Of a stretch of 64,000 bases of DNA, positions 1-58,102 are shown one piece after another. Both the position numbers and the translations under genes were made by a program. Origin of the DNA: Diadophis punctatus similis (taxonomy: Eukaryota > Chordata > Lepidosauria > Squamata > Dipsadidae); assembly GCA_023053685.1 (NCBI GenBank), contig JALIGW010000002.1, forward strand, positions 43,530,720-43,594,719, in the 5' to 3' direction. Positions within the stretch are counted from its first letter, which is position 1. Each line of letters starts with the position of its first letter. Below the pieces are notes generated by a model. It made no database searches, was not told where the DNA came from, and was given only the letters and a program-made list of their open reading frames with translations.

Positions 1-63
1 GTGTGTGATAGGACACGCATGCGCGCTTTCGGCACCCGAGGGAAAAAAGGTTCGCCATCACTG
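1..63. mobile_element. 3' end of a hAT-like element cut by the window edge
   Basis: The first 63 bases end in ggttcgccatcactg, the same terminus as the complete hAT-like copies further right. The 8 bases after it (64-71, caatagcc) would be the duplication; the left copy is outside the window. Confidence 0.7.
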
Positions 64-2008
64 CAATAGCCTGTTTGCACATTACATTAAGAGTTATGCC
101 ATATTAGTTAAAACCCAATTCCATATTTCAAGTAGTTTATTGTATAAAGATTTAAGTTATTTGAAAGAATAATTCAAATGCTAAATTATAGATTCCAACA
201 CTTATCAAATTAATATCGGTTATTGCACTCTCATTACTGTACAACTAGGTCCTTGCATTTAATAAATGCATTTAAAATTATGGGATATCTGTGGAAATTT
301 AAATCTGTGGCCTGAGTCTTGCATAATTACAGTGACTATATTTTTATGGAAAAAATAAAGGTCAAAACCTGAAAGGGAGCAAATTTGAGAGAGGTTCATA
401 AGGATAAAAAAATCATTTATAACTTTGTTTTACAAAGGAAATTTCAACAGTAAAACCAAGAAAATAAATAAGTAAATTATATAAATCTAAAGGGCAGCTT
501 TTTAAAATAAAGAGGGCATATGGTCACTGTATCTATAATTCAAGACTTTAATGCTAACAGCTGACACGATTTTCAGGACCTATACACAATAGTTCCTAAT
601 GCTTTTCTACTTCCTTTTATGTTTGGCTTTAGTGGTTAACTTGACTAAAAGAGGGCATATTAAATAAAAGCTGAGTAGCAGTGGATTGGCAAGACATCTG
701 TTTCATTTTGTTCTGCTTTGCTTTACTAATTCTTGTCCCAGAAATTCTGACAAATACTTGACATTTATTTTTTAGTTATTTCTTCAATACAATGGTTACC
801 TGACTTCTTCTTGTCCCTATATAAAAAAAGGAAAATGTTTGTATTTTAAAACAATCAAGACACTATTTTTTTGTCTAATGGAAGATTATTGTACAATTCA
901 GATAGATATAATAGTCACAAATATCATTGTAGGCTCTGAAAAGAAACCAGCATCTTTTATAGCAATTTATTTTAATTCAATTCTTAAGTTTGCTCATACA
1001 TTTCATTCCTTTTAGATTAGTATTTTATATTCCTCTTTATGTTCAAATTGTGGTCTTTTAAAATCCCTGATATTTGGAATTTCATACATGTCTAAGCACA
1101 TATTAATTTTAACTGTCCCATTCTTTTCTTTTAGAAAACTCAGTGACTTTCAGAAATTTTGTTCTGAAGAGATTCATAGCTACTTAGTTTCTAGCGTAAG
1201 AAAATAATTTTCATTTTGATACAAGTGACTAAAACCTCAAAGACTTAAATTGACTTCATTTTTCATCACTGAAATTACATTTAGGTTTTTTATTGATTTT
1301 TTAATATAACATTTGTTTCCATTTGCATTGACTTTGTGGAGTTTTTTTGCCTTCATTGTTGTTTGTGGTTGCAGCAATAACAGGGTGATTTTATCTCTTA
1401 TTGGCCACTGTTTTGTTCTCAGAATTCTATGAAAGTGTTAAGAGCACTTTAGGAATCATTATTTTTTCTGAAATGTTCTAGAATGACATATGTTTCAGGA
1501 GCTTCTAAGAAAATAAAAAAATCTGCATGCATTTGCTGAGAAAATAGTTTATTACTTCCTCTTACTGATATGGCTGGAGTAATGAAAAAAATCCAACATA
1601 GGCACACTTATTGCTTAAGTTGTTTATGACAAAAGGCAGTTGAACTGAAGTGAACCCCCTTGGTACTTTTTCTTAATATTAAATAAAAATTAATACTTTC
1701 TTCCACTTTAAAAATTTAGAGCAATTGACTTCCTCAATAAGATATTACCATTATCACCATAGTTTATGATTTCAAAATGTTTCCAAGTTATTTTAAATAT
1801 AGATATACTTCAAAAAAAGTATGTTTTCTTATTGCTCAATTCAGGTTTGCAAGCCAGTCACAGTCTACTTTTTGTTACTGTCTAGTTTTTTTAGTCACAA
1901 TCAAATTTTTGTTATGCAAAAAGCAGTGATGATCCTTTTTGGGAAACCCTGATATTATCACAATGTATTCAGTTTAATTTGTTCAGCATGTGATATTATG
2001 TTTAATAG
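64..2008 (+). other. Intron before exon W1, no recognisable element
   Basis: AT-rich intronic sequence with no open frame of note, no structural RNA and no clear repeat end seen. Confidence 0.6.
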
Positions 2009-46188
<44,180 letters not shown>

Positions 46189-47000
46189 AACCTGATGTTT
46201 GGACTTGGATACTAAAGAAGAATATACAATTCTGTGTCTTCTCAAACAAAGATTGATGTGCAATAAAAAGCACATTTTAATTCCAGCTTCTAGATACTGT
46301 GACAATGCATTCATTTTAGAATCTATTTGATCTTAAATGCCATAAAAGCCATGATGCAAACAGTTTTTCTTATTCTCTAATAAAATGCCAACACCAGTAT
46401 ACATGAATACAAGAACTGAGGGAGAAACAAAGGATATTATCTCTCATCAACAAAATGAATCTCAGGTTAAATTAGTTTATGACTTCTAAGTTCATAATTT
46501 GTACCTGAAAGGGAGCTAACACTGAATTTAAATTGTTTTCTGATCCCTAGCTGACTCTTAAATACATACATTGTTGAAATCACAGTTTGAGATTGAACCT
46601 GAAAATTCTCTGGTGAAGCTATTGTCCAAATACTTGTAAAGACTTCTATAAATTATTATTTCAACTTTTCCACAAGGAGTCTGCATTTATCCCATTCTAT
46701 CTAACTCTAAGGTGAAAGCCAAGAACCTTTGAGAAATGTGGAAGATTTTAATATTAGCCAACCATCTTGAACTGTGGAACTTAATTCTGGAATTATACAT
46801 CTTTTTTGGAAAATACATTAAATCTGTTTTGTTACTTGACACATTGGGATACGTGCAATTACTCCAGAATGCAGAATAAGGAAGATGGAAGTCTTGAGTA
46901 CAAGTTTTTTTTTACTGAATACTTGGATACTAATGCTCTCTGAATTGTGTTTTCTATTTCAATCTAACCTTATCAAAATAAATGTGCCTTATTTTTTTGT
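46189..47000 (+). other. MAN2A1: MAN2A1 3' UTR (end inferred)
   Basis: AT-rich sequence after the stop. AATAAA hexamers are at 46262-46267, 46379-46384 and 46977-46982. The last is followed within 40 bases by a T-rich then GT-rich tract, a normal cleavage context. It is therefore the likeliest main site, giving a 3' UTR of about 0.8 kb. Which site is used cannot be told from sequence alone. Confidence 0.6.
46977..46982 (+). terminator. Likely MAN2A1 poly(A) signal AATAAA
   Basis: Canonical hexamer followed by tgtgccttattttttt and a GT-rich stretch near 47005. Alternative upstream hexamers lie at 46262 and 46379. Confidence 0.55.
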
Positions 47001-47004
47001 ATAA

Positions 47005-49745
47005 GTGGTGTTACTTTTTATGTGTCCATATAAGAAACAGGACAAAGTGGGGTTAACAGTTAAAAGAAACTCTACCTTTTATTTGACAGTAATGGCCACA
47101 TTCTGATCTACTGCAGCCTATGTGACCTAATGGTGCTCTGAACACTATGAATGTAGAAAAATAAGCTTATAAAACAAACACACGAATAAAAGATTAAAAA
47201 TAATCATTTGCTGGCAAATAAACATTTGAAGGCTGGCCGAAATTTGTCATGTGCATTACAACATCATGTGCCTCTCTTTAAAATGCTGTTGTACAGACTC
47301 AGTATTTATGGTTTATGTAGCCAATTTAGTTTCTTTGCATCAAGCATTTTATATTCAGTTCTTGAAGCCATGTGGCTTTTAAATTTTCATCTAAAGCTTT
47401 TTTTTAAAGAATTATTTAAAGCTGCAGTCCTATAAAATCATTGAAAATGATTGCAATCTAGTACCTTTTGGGTATTTTAGACTTCAGCTGCTGTCAGTCC
47501 CATTGAAAAAAACAAGAGGTTGTGTGTGAAAGTTGTAGTCCAGAGTATCTAAAGGGCATCAGTTGGTATCTTTTGCTGTATGAACATTAAGTCCCACTGA
47601 GCTTAAATGACTTCAGTCAAGAAATGTACTGTATAAGCTTGTGCAATAAATTGTAGTTCAGTACAATTCCAGTTTATTTCTTTTTTTTTAAAGTTCCTTT
47701 AAAACAAATAACTGGAGTATTGCTTTCAGGTTCATATATTTTGTACTCTATTCAACCTATGTGTATATTATTCCAAACTTTTAATACATTTATCATATTC
47801 AGTGTTGAAGGTCCCTATTATAGTTTCTCTACTTCAGTTATAGGAGAGTATCATCTGTGCTATTAAAAAGTCAGAGAGCATAAGGAACTGAAAATAAATT
47901 TATGCAATAAGTGTACACTTTTGAATACTTTTATTTAAATGGAATTTTAAGTGCAGAACCTTTCTGTCACTGTTAGTTGTCATAGAACTATACATTTTAT
48001 AGATTGCCCCTCCCAAAATTATTCAGCATATTATACCAATAACCATTTCATAAGTATTTATCTTTTTACTGTAGAACATCTTTTAAAAAATTATTTATAG
48101 GTCACCCAAAGTTGTTTAGGAGCTGGATTGCCTATAAATTAAGTAAAATAAGTAAATGTTAAATAGTAAAATAAGCGCCAACAACATAATTATAGTATTA
48201 CTAGTATAATCCTCTTTCCCAATCTAATTCCTTCCAGATATTTAAAAGTTAGATTCTTACAGTCCTTGATATATGGGAGTTCTAAGCTAGCACATCTGGA
48301 AGGCATTGGACTAGGCAGGATTGTAGCTGAATAGGAATGGAACTCATATGTTATATATACTTCCTGAATTTCTATGCCATACAGAAAACAACCAAATAAC
48401 AAAAGATTAGCTCAACAGACTGAGAAATACCTAGTATTCTTTTAATATGTTATGAATACAACTCTACAAATTTTCCTCCCCTGTAAGTTATTTTATTATT
48501 CTAGAACACTGCCCACACCCAAATCTTGGCTGTCAAAACTTAATTTTAAAAGATTGCATTGAAAATTTGGTCACTTCTTTAGGAGAACCTGATTACAAAG
48601 GGGATCTGCAGTCCTACCCTAAACCTACCTAATAATTATTGGATCTAATGTATCTTTCTAGTAAAGGATTCTGATCTTTGTTTTATGACTTTAAGAGTCT
48701 CAAACTCTACAATCATGTCTAAATTCTTAACGATCTTTTGCTTTATTTCATAATATGGACTTTTGCAATAATAGTAATTGATTGTATACATTCTGAAGTT
48801 TGTCAAAAACAGTCCAATTTGTAATATTTATTTCTCTAGGAAATTGATAACTTCTCAGTATTTTGTGGTATAATTTCTAGTAGCTATTCAGATATGATCC
48901 AGAGTTTGCACACACCCCCGAGCAAAATTCTTTCATAGTAGGCATCTGATCCAAAAGAAGGAACTTACTAATGAATTGAGAGATCATTTTTGTTGATTTC
49001 TCCTTGCAACTTCTTTAAATCTGTTCCAGAAAGATTGGTAGTCTTTGGAGTAGTTTAGGTGGCGTGATTAATGGGGATGCGAATTGATGAAAATTGCTTC
49101 GCTTCATGTCTCTGTAAATGCATTATGAGCAAAAGTCTGTTCAAGGGATGCTACTGCTGGTAAATTCTGGATCCCATCTTGGGTATTTTAAGATCAGTTT
49201 GTACATACCACATACTAAGCAGTTAAAAGATTGTATCTGTTGCCCTTAGTAAAGCTGAAACCAAATTTCTTCTGTAGGAATAGTGTGGATTTTGAACATT
49301 CCTTTATATTTTGATTTCTTTTGAAACCAACTGATTTAATCTGAATGATCATTTTCATATCTTTATTTCCATAGATTTTCTTTCTTTTTTTCTTCCTGCA
49401 GGGGGAGTGTAATGTATTTGCCAATAAAAATTCTGTTATGATAACCATGTGTGATGCTTTCTTGATAGTCATTTTAGATAAACCCATGTCTCAAAATAAG
49501 GCTGCAGTTCTTCAGGACAAATGCTTTACCATAAAGAAGACCCATCCATTGTATACAGGTTAGGTTTATACATATATCAATAGATCTGAAAGTTGGGGCA
49601 GGGCAGCTTTCCCACAGTATATGCTGTTTTGCATTTTGAGGAAGTTGTCTATAGAACTGCCTCAAGACAATTTTTGGAATATCAAACAATTTCTGGACTT
49701 CTCTGTTTATTTTCTATGGATAATATTTTCCCTTGTAATCTGGAA
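47005..49745. other. Intergenic sequence downstream of MAN2A1
   Basis: No gene seen. Decayed fold-back-like traces occur at about 47470-47560 and 48230-48310 (ccttccagatat pairing with catctggaagg). The rest is AT-rich. Confidence 0.45.
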
Positions 49746-49747
49746 TA

Positions 49748-50141
49748 CAGGTAGTCCTTGACTTAAAACAGTTCATTTAGTGACCATTCAAAGTTACAAC
49801 AGCACTGAAAAAAGTACCTTATGACTGTTTTTCACTTACGACTGTTGCAGCATCCCCATGGCCTTGTGATCAAAGTTCAAACACTTGGCAACTACCGGTA
49901 GTTCATATTTAAGACGATTGCAGTATCCCAGGGTCATGTGATTACCATTTTCAACCTCCTTACAAGCAGAGTCAATGGGGAAGCCAGATTCACTCAACAG
50001 CCATGTCATTAACAACTTCAATGATTTACTTAACAACTGTGGCAAGAAAGGTCATAAAATGGGGCAAAATTCACTTCAGAAGTTTCACTTAACAACAGAA
50101 ATACTGGGGTTCAATTGTGGTTGTAACGTGAAGACTACCTG
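49748..50141. mobile_element. TA-flanked MITE-like element, copy 8 (394 bp)
   Basis: Starts caggtagtccttgactta and ends acgtgaagactacctg. TA outside each end (49746-49747, 50142-50143). Orientation as 33811. Confidence 0.82.
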
Positions 50142-50559
50142 TATATGGGGCACTATAACTTTTAAAGCTCCTTGTGAAATCTGTAGAATAAAATCTTTCA
50201 TCTTCCAGATCTTTTATCCTGACCTCTACGACACATTCATTATTCTATGCCTTCAAGTTGGCCTCCAGTGATGAAGTTACACTGCAGAAAGAGCTACCAG
50301 TGATGTTTTTCACACAGAAGGATAGGAGACAAATGTAATTATTAAAAATTATAAATATTGTGAATCACAAAAGCAATAATTTTATAAAGTAAAAGCACGA
50401 GGCAATAAAAACAAATTATGGGTGTCATTTTGCGATTCCTTAAATATGTTCTGCAAATTGTATGATCATTTTAGGTATTTTATTATACAAAATAAGACAC
50501 TTAAGTTATTAAATTCCCTCAAAATCCTAGATTCCTCCTATTACCTCTCCTCTTAAATC

Positions 50560-50802
50560 CAGAGGTGAAATTCAGCAGGTTCTGACAGGTTCTGAAGAAC
50601 CGCTAGCAGAGATTTTGAGTAGTTCGGAGAACCGGCAAATGCCACCACTGGCTGGCCCCAGAGTGGTGTGGGAATGGAGATTTTGCAATATCCTTTTCCC
50701 AGGAGTGGGGAGGGAATGGAGATTTTGCAGTATCCTTCCCCGCCACGCCCACCAAGCCACGCCCACAGAACCGGTAGGGAAAATTTTTGAATTTCACCCC
50801 TG
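50560..50802. mobile_element. hAT-like element, CAGAGGTGAAATTCAGCAGG family (243 bp)
   Basis: Starts cagaggtgaaattcagcagg and ends ttgaatttcacccctg, inverted ends of about 14 bp. Flanks share taaatc. The interior has two ggaatggagattttgca repeats and gccacgcccac motifs as in 28300-28792. Confidence 0.78.
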
Positions 50803-53078
50803 CTAAATCTGTATTGCTTCTGCTGCTTTCAGCCTCAAGATCAAATTAAAATGCAGCCTCTAATCAAATGGAGTGCATTCCCTGATTTAATGTGGTCACT
50901 ATCCAAGCAGTCTGGCCGTTAACAGTTCTAATACAATTACACCAAGGAGGAAAAGTAAATGTGTTCATTTCATTTTGGCTATAACTAATACTTGAAAGAA
51001 GCAAAATGATTGCATAAGTTTTGATACTGTCCCAATCTATGGAGTTTCACTTATCCACTGATCGCCACCATTACTATCTTTCTGCAGTTGCTATGGCAAT
51101 GGTTCTATTCTCTCCTTGATATTTCATCCTGGCTCTGCCTGTATGTAGACTGACTTGATTTTGCATCCAAATCGTCATTACAAAAGCGAAGATCCAGCTA
51201 ACAGAAGATTAACAACATGTAATAAACAAAACCACTGTTGTGTATGTCAAACCTCTATTTGAGGATAATGGAAACTGGATAGTCCAAATACAAAATAGCT
51301 TGATATTGGGGTTATGTGGATATCCAAGTAGAAATAATTAGTTCCCCATGAGCGGAATACTTTCTGAAGTACAAGAATACTTGGGTTTTGGTATTTGGAT
51401 CTATTCAATTATCCTGCAGTTTACATGGAAAATTTATAATTAATGGGAATAAATGATTTCCAGAAAGACAAAAGACAACACTGGTACTATTACCTAGTTT
51501 GGGTAATGAAATGTTTGCATGAAAACTAGCAAGCTCAGATAGCACCAAGGACCCTTTATTTAAACCCTGAGCTACAAATATTCTCCTTTATTGCTACAAA
51601 AGACTTAGTCAACCTTCCAATCACCAATGTATGTTAGCCACATTACAATTGGTGTGTGTGCGTGCGCTGAAAGCAATTTGTAGGGCTCATACCACAGTTA
51701 TTGTGTGTTCTGCTTTCCACAATAATGAAATGGATCCCCCTTGTTGGGAAGACTTCCTGCATGCTATTAAGCCTTTGCATACAAAGGCCACCCAAGTATG
51801 GCGAGTGTGCCACTACGGCCCCTGACCTCCCATCTCAAGTGGAATGAAGGAAGGCAATCTAGCCAACATACCAACCTCTCCCTTCTGTGATTAGAATCAA
51901 GTTTAATTTTCCTATATCATACTAGAACCTACAGCACGAAGCAGAGAACAGATTGGAAAAACTTAAGACATCTTTGGGATAAACACTGTTCATATCTTGT
52001 AAGTACAGTGACCACATGTCCTTCATTATAAAGAAGGGTATTTCAGAAAGCTGTCCTTTTATTTTAGTCATTTAACTTTTACATTACAAATAGTACCACA
52101 CCTAATCTTTAACATTCTATGGAAATTGAACTGTCATTTTAAAATAATTTATGTACCTATGTTTGATTTTAGATATTTTATTAGAATATATGTTTTTGTA
52201 ATATTTTTGTTGGTTTTGCTCTAGAGCCTAACTTTGTAAAGCAAAGTTATAAACAAACAAATATATTTATCATTATGAATCATGTTTGTTCTTTATTTTT
52301 TCTATGAAAAACTCTATGGTTACCATACTTCAAAGCCAGCTGAAACAAAAAAGTTTGTGCAATTGTGTTCATACATTAATGTAAGCAGAGCTGTGGTTAG
52401 CTGAATAAGGCACAACTGGCTGAATTTAGAGGTTATACTAAGCTAGAAATGATTCATTACCCAATCCTCCCCAGGTTTCATGTACTGAGACATGAATTTG
52501 ACCTTCCATGCCTTGGAAAAGGGCAGGGTGGTGGTGAGTTCAGGATCTCATGGTTACCATGACAATTAGGGTTTTATCCAAAATCATCACAACTCTATCT
52601 TATGTGGTACACATATATACTGGAACTGGTTTTCACCTTACTACTGACAAGACTGTGAACTGACAGGAGAGGAGATTAACTTCAATCCATTATCATAGCA
52701 GATTACTATCTAATTGCCTTGAGATTTGCAGCCACTAATAACCATCTTAGAAGAACAGGCTCATTAAACTGGTCCACCTCAAGCAGCTTATAGATCTACT
52801 TACGGTAGGCACTTGGGAAATTCCCAGCAACCCAGAAAAAAACTCTGTTACTTTTAAGCTATGGTGCTACTGTTCCCAACAAGTCTCCAAGTGCTCGTTA
52901 TTTATTGATAATCTCCAAAAGATGAAGCACCAGATGAGATGCCAGGAGTGATGCTGATGAAAGATAAGGAATAAAGAGGACTGGAGATAGTTATAAGTCC
53001 ATGCTTGGGCCTATACCATGAGGGTAGAGTGCACAATTATTTAATCTATAAAGTGTCAATGGGTAATGTCATTTAGGT
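50803..53078. other. Intergenic; one old retroelement fragment
   Basis: The stretch 51487-51590 (tttgggtaatgaaatgtttg to gagctacaaatattc) belongs to the same family as 4354-4960, here on the + strand. Otherwise AT-rich with nothing recognised. Confidence 0.4.
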
Positions 53079-53290
53079 CAGGGGTCTCCAACCTTGGCAA
53101 CTTTAAGACTTGTGGACTTCAACTCTCAGAGTTCCTCAGCCAACAAAGCTTTAAAAAAACTAGCCAAACTGTGTCAAAAGGCCAGAAGGAAGATCTTTTT
53201 GGTCCTGAAGGCCGAGAATGGAATGTTGTCACCTAAATCAGGGATCTCCAACCTTAAGACTTGTGGACTTCAACTTCCAGAGATGGCTTC
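53079..53290. repeat. Two fold-back half copies in direct orientation
   Basis: caggggtctccaaccttggc at 53079 and cagggatctccaacctta at about 53239 each run through gacttgtggacttcaact without their complementary arm. They are broken or partially deleted members of the family at 42377 and 60654. Confidence 0.7.
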
Positions 53291-55528
53291 TAATGAAAGC
53301 AAGAAAGTCCCAAGCGGTTCATTTCTATTTTAGTTCCAGGTTCTCATCTGGCTTTAATATTTCCTGCTTTGCTTTATTATATGAGTGAGATCAATAGTAA
53401 GGAAAACATGTTATGTATCTCAGTAGTGCCCAGCCTTTAGGGAGTTTTTCAAAAGTTTTCTCTTTTTTTGCCATGTTTTCTCCAACATGAGATTATCTTT
53501 AAATGCTTATTTTCCTGGCCTTCCATTTCTCCCTCACCACCTTCTGCATCATCTATAACCCTTGAATGTGGAAAATCTTGCTTGTATCCTTGTTAGGTAT
53601 TGTTCACATTTTACCAATACAGTCTCATGTTTCTAATTACATATTTTTTAAAAAACCTCCTCAGTTAATATATTAAATGTGGCTTGGAGGAATTGATCAG
53701 CCAAGTTAGAAAAAGTGGATGTGAGACTACAATGAGAAATATTTAGACACACAGGAAGAGAAAAGAAGGGCTGCTGTAATGGACAGCAAACAGATGCTGG
53801 GTCCATTTTAGATCCAAGTATTTCTTCTGCCCTAACAATAGGTTGGTAAGGTCAACCTCTATACACATTTCAAACACTCTATAAAAATCACATGGATTTT
53901 GAAAAAGCCAGACAGAAAGATTATATATACTTTTTGAATGCTGACATTGGAGAAGGCTAAATCTTGAAGTTGAAGATTTCGATACATTTTATAAGCATTT
54001 GTTTAAAAATACACTATGTAGATAAGGTATCGGTTTCATACAGGAAATAAATGTTTATTTGTAGCTCCTTTGTTGGTAATAGAAATAACTTTTCTGTTAT
54101 TTCTGTAGTTTCTATTCCAGATGTCATTTTAAAATTTTTGCCCAGACTCTAGCAAGACCAGAAAAGGTTAAATTAATTTTTCCCCCTTCTGTGATCCCAG
54201 TAATTATCAACATTGCTTTGGTAGTTACCATGTATATCCCGAATAGAGAATGCAGGGTCCTAAGAAGGGTGTTCATGTATATTTTTAAAAGCACATACAA
54301 AGTTGTAATTAACAATGCTAATTTAACTTTTACAAGAGTTTGACAAAGGTAGTATGAAGAAGCCCTTAAAAAAATAGAAATTTGTAGAATTGACACCTAA
54401 AAATGTAGAGACAGTTGCATTTTTAACTATTGTGAGCCCCACCTTAAGAAGAATAATTAGAATTTACAGGACAGTATGTTCTACTGAAGTTCTTGCAATG
54501 CAGTATCACCACTGAAGGGTGTTTTTTGGATGTGCATGTGCTAATTTTATAGTTAGCTCTATTTATGCTATTGTTTTAGCTAATCTCAGGAAACTTGTTC
54601 CAACAAACTGATTTTATATACAAAATATGTGCTTCTTCTGCTCTGTTTCTACAAATGTTTTAGCTAGACATACTATTCTTGCAACTCTCCATACATGAGT
54701 AAAGAAGTAACTGCTGGAACAGAACACTTTCAAATGATGCTTGGAAAATGGCCTGTTCTTGTAAATTTATTTGTCTTTTACTTTCATTGCTACTATGCTA
54801 TTTGGAACAGCACTAAATAGAAGCCAAGAGGTGCAATAATTAAGATTTATCTAATCAGCTTTGTAAATGACAAATGCTTAATGAATGTGTCCAGCAGTGA
54901 TACTATTCAGCTATTCTTTATTAAAAGACATTGCATATAGAAATCTTTGATCTAGACTAACTAAGCATGCCTTAATTTCATCAAAGAACATTCAAAGTTC
55001 TTGATATTTAAAACCATAAATTTTCCCCACTCCTTTCAATCAACAGTGCGGTGTTTTCAGGTAAGTAGGATTAACTTTGCTTTTTAGTGGAATCTTGCTA
55101 TGCACTCAATGGAGCTTGGCTCAAAAGGAATGCACTTAGGAAAAAAAAGAGTTTCAATCCTAGGCTTATTTTGGATATCAAAACTTAATTGCAAGCACAA
55201 ATTCCTCATGAAAAGCAACTCCAAATTGCCCATTCCCGCCTCCTTGCTTTATTTCTCCTTAGGATGGGGAACAACTACTGCTACCAAAGAGCAACTCATA
55301 AATCCTTTGTTATCTATCAGTGCATGCTGGTTTACCCTCTGCTCTCAATAGACATTTTCCTGAAAGCTTGTGAATTTTTCTTTGTATTGACAACATCTGA
55401 GCTAATAACAGGTATAAAACTCATTGCAAATGACCCCCAAGTGTCACTAGGGTCCTTACAACTGAAGATCAATCAGCCAAAATAATTTGAGATCCTAGTA
55501 GGACATTGCAAGCCACTGACATTGAAAG
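53291..55528. other. Intergenic, nothing recognised
   Basis: AT-rich sequence with no supported gene, RNA or repeat end. Confidence 0.5.
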
Positions 55529-55536
55529 AGGTAGAC

Positions 55537-55803
55537 CAATGATGGCTAACCTTTTCTGGACCGAATGCCCAAAGCAACCCCGCGCATGCACCCCCACATG
55601 CCCCCTGCCCACACACATGCACATGCGCCCCCCCACATGCCCCCTGCCCCCTACAATGCGCAGCAGAGACCCGAAGAACAGCTGGCTGGTGGGAGGTACA
55701 CGTGCATGCGCGGCAGAGCTGAGCTGGGGATACGGCTCACGTGCCCACAGAGAGGGCACTGCATGCCACCTCTGGCACACATGCCATAGGTTCACCATAA
55801 CGG
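55537..55803. mobile_element. hAT-like element (267 bp), TSD aggtagac
   Basis: Starts caatgatggctaacc and ends ggttcaccataacgg (both ends mutated). Flanks 55529-55536 and 55804-55811 are identical (aggtagac). The interior resembles 37166-37542, with one unit of the gacccgaagaacagctggc block. Confidence 0.92.
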
Positions 55804-55811
55804 AGGTAGAC

Positions 55812-57907
55812 GATGGTTAGAAGGAAGATTTGACAATGCTATTAGCCCTTAACATTACTGATTCTTAACATCCTCACCCATTAGATACTTAATTAGCTGT
55901 ACCAAAGTTTAAATCATGTGCCAGAAGCTTAATTTAATTTGTCCAATCTAAACAACTACCATAGTAGTTAAGTTTGCTTTCAAAAGAAATTACGATAGGT
56001 TACTCAAGCAAAAATGTATTAAACACAAGAAAGCTATCAACATGCTAAAATATCGCTGCTCAGTTGCCTTAAAGGGAAAAAAAGCACTCTGTTTGAGAAT
56101 ATTTCTGAAAACGTTAGCATAATCCACTAGACATTTCTGCTCCAAAAATATGGATGCTGTTTATTACTTCACATTTGCATCTATGCTTTTCTATCCCAAT
56201 TAGTAATCTCCAGATATGTAGGTTCCTCATTCCATATGCACATGTTAAGTTAGAGTCATGCAGGCTGGAAATTATGAGTTCAACAAAGACTTAGATGCAT
56301 TCTAGAACAACTGTTAAGTTAATCACTAAAATGAATGCCTGTATTGTTCAGAGCAGCAAGCCATATTAGTCTTTTGGACAACCCATTTCTATTAATAATG
56401 TGTTTAAAGGTTTCAATTTTCAAAATTGGTGTCTGCTGACCACACTGAATTCCAAATATCCTTATTTTCCCAAAACATTATATATTAATTTCTTGGTGCC
56501 GTTGTAACTTATATAACCAAGACTTCCCTATTAAGCTAAGCCATGTCCTTGGGGTTTTATGACTAAACTGCTACTACCTTAGAACTTATAAAGAATGGTT
56601 GGAAAGATGAGCAGAGAAATAAATGATAATTCAAATGAACTTTCAAGCATTGCTTTGTGCCCATCCTAGAATCTTTATTGTAATTTAAACATTACAATTT
56701 ATTCATTAAATTTGTATGCCATCCATCTCATCGAGGGGTGACTGTTAGCCGCTTACATGTAAGTAAAACAAGATAAAATATTAAAATAATAAATATTAAC
56801 ATTAAAATTGACTAAAAATAATCAAAGATAAAATGGAAGGATGGAAGTGGCATGTTACCTCAGTCCGTTGCCAGTTTACAATAAATGTATTGGGCTAGCT
56901 ATTAAAGTCATGAAAATCCAATTTAGTTTGGACTCATTCAGACCAGATGAGCAAAATAAATGGGACTTTCCAGAGTGCAGCAGAAATAAATCCCAATTGT
57001 TTTGAATGGAAATCAGAACATTAATGTTGCCTAAATGACCTTCTGATAAATTGGCCATGTCTCCTGAAATCTTTTGGAAGTTGTAGTCCAAACATACCTA
57101 CAGATTTGGAAAAAGCTGGTCTGAATAATCAAACCCGTTGCAAGCTGATTCACCTCAGAGAGATAATTCATGATATTAAAAAGAAGGCCTACCAGTTTTA
57201 GAGATCTGAACCATGAAGAGACCAGAATGAGCTCTGATTTCTTTAGGGAGACAACAACAAAACAAATAATATATGCCAACTTGAGCCGGGGCCACCCACC
57301 GAGAATATGACTCAGCTGTAACAAATCACTCACTAAAAATATGGAATAGAAAATAAGGCATTATGGATAAAACTGGCCTAGAGGTTGTAGTGTATCAGTT
57401 GAAAATATTCCAACTGAAGCTTCTCCTGCAAAAGCAAGACTAACCAGGATTTTTCCTCTGTATCAGCATCTTTGAACTGCTATGCAAGAAATGTTCTATT
57501 TTTTCTTTTCTTTAAGTTTTCATTTATTTCATTAGAAGAATTGTGCCTTTTAGGGAATCGTGTGTCCTAAGTCAAAAGAAGGCATTCTTGTATATGTATA
57601 CATTTATGAAGCTGTGGTATGGTAAGAAACACATTGCCCTTTTGATATGGATAAATTCTAAATCTCAGCATCTCTCACCACTAGTTGTATAATAATTTAG
57701 CAACATCTGGAGAAGAGGTGCAAATTCCTCATTCAGAATTTCAGAAGAGAATTTCCTAACCATGGTAATTTTTAAATTGTGGATTGCGTCCTCAGACTTT
57801 TCAGCAATGGCCATGTTGGCTGAGAAAATCAGAGGAATGTCCAGGCTGGTAAACACTGCTTTTATAGGCAAGAGGCAGCATTACTATACTACAGGTGTTA
57901 ATTAATT
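55812..57907. other. Intergenic, few old fragments
   Basis: A SINE/LINE 3'-like fragment lies at 56698-56790 (tttgtatgccatccatctca and ttagccgcttacatg). Traces of a decayed fold-back sequence lie near 57060-57110. No gene. Confidence 0.4.
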
Positions 57908-57915
57908 GGCTACAG

Positions 57916-58102
57916 CAGGGGTCCCCAACCCCTGGTTCGTGGAGCGGTATCGATCTGCGACATGCCAGAAACTGGGCCGCACAAACAAGTGAACCCCATC
58001 CACAGAATGCAGGCAGTATATAAAACCATGCCCCCTCCAGTCTGTGGAAAAACCTCTCTCCACAAAATTGATCCCTGGTGCCCAAAAGGTTGGGGGCCAC
58101 TG
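57916..58102. mobile_element. hAT-like element (187 bp), CAGGGGTCCCCAACCC family
   Basis: Starts caggggtccccaacccctgg and ends aaggttgggggccactg, as in 39687-39995. Flanks ggctacag and agctagag match at 6 of 8 bases, so the copy is older. Confidence 0.82.
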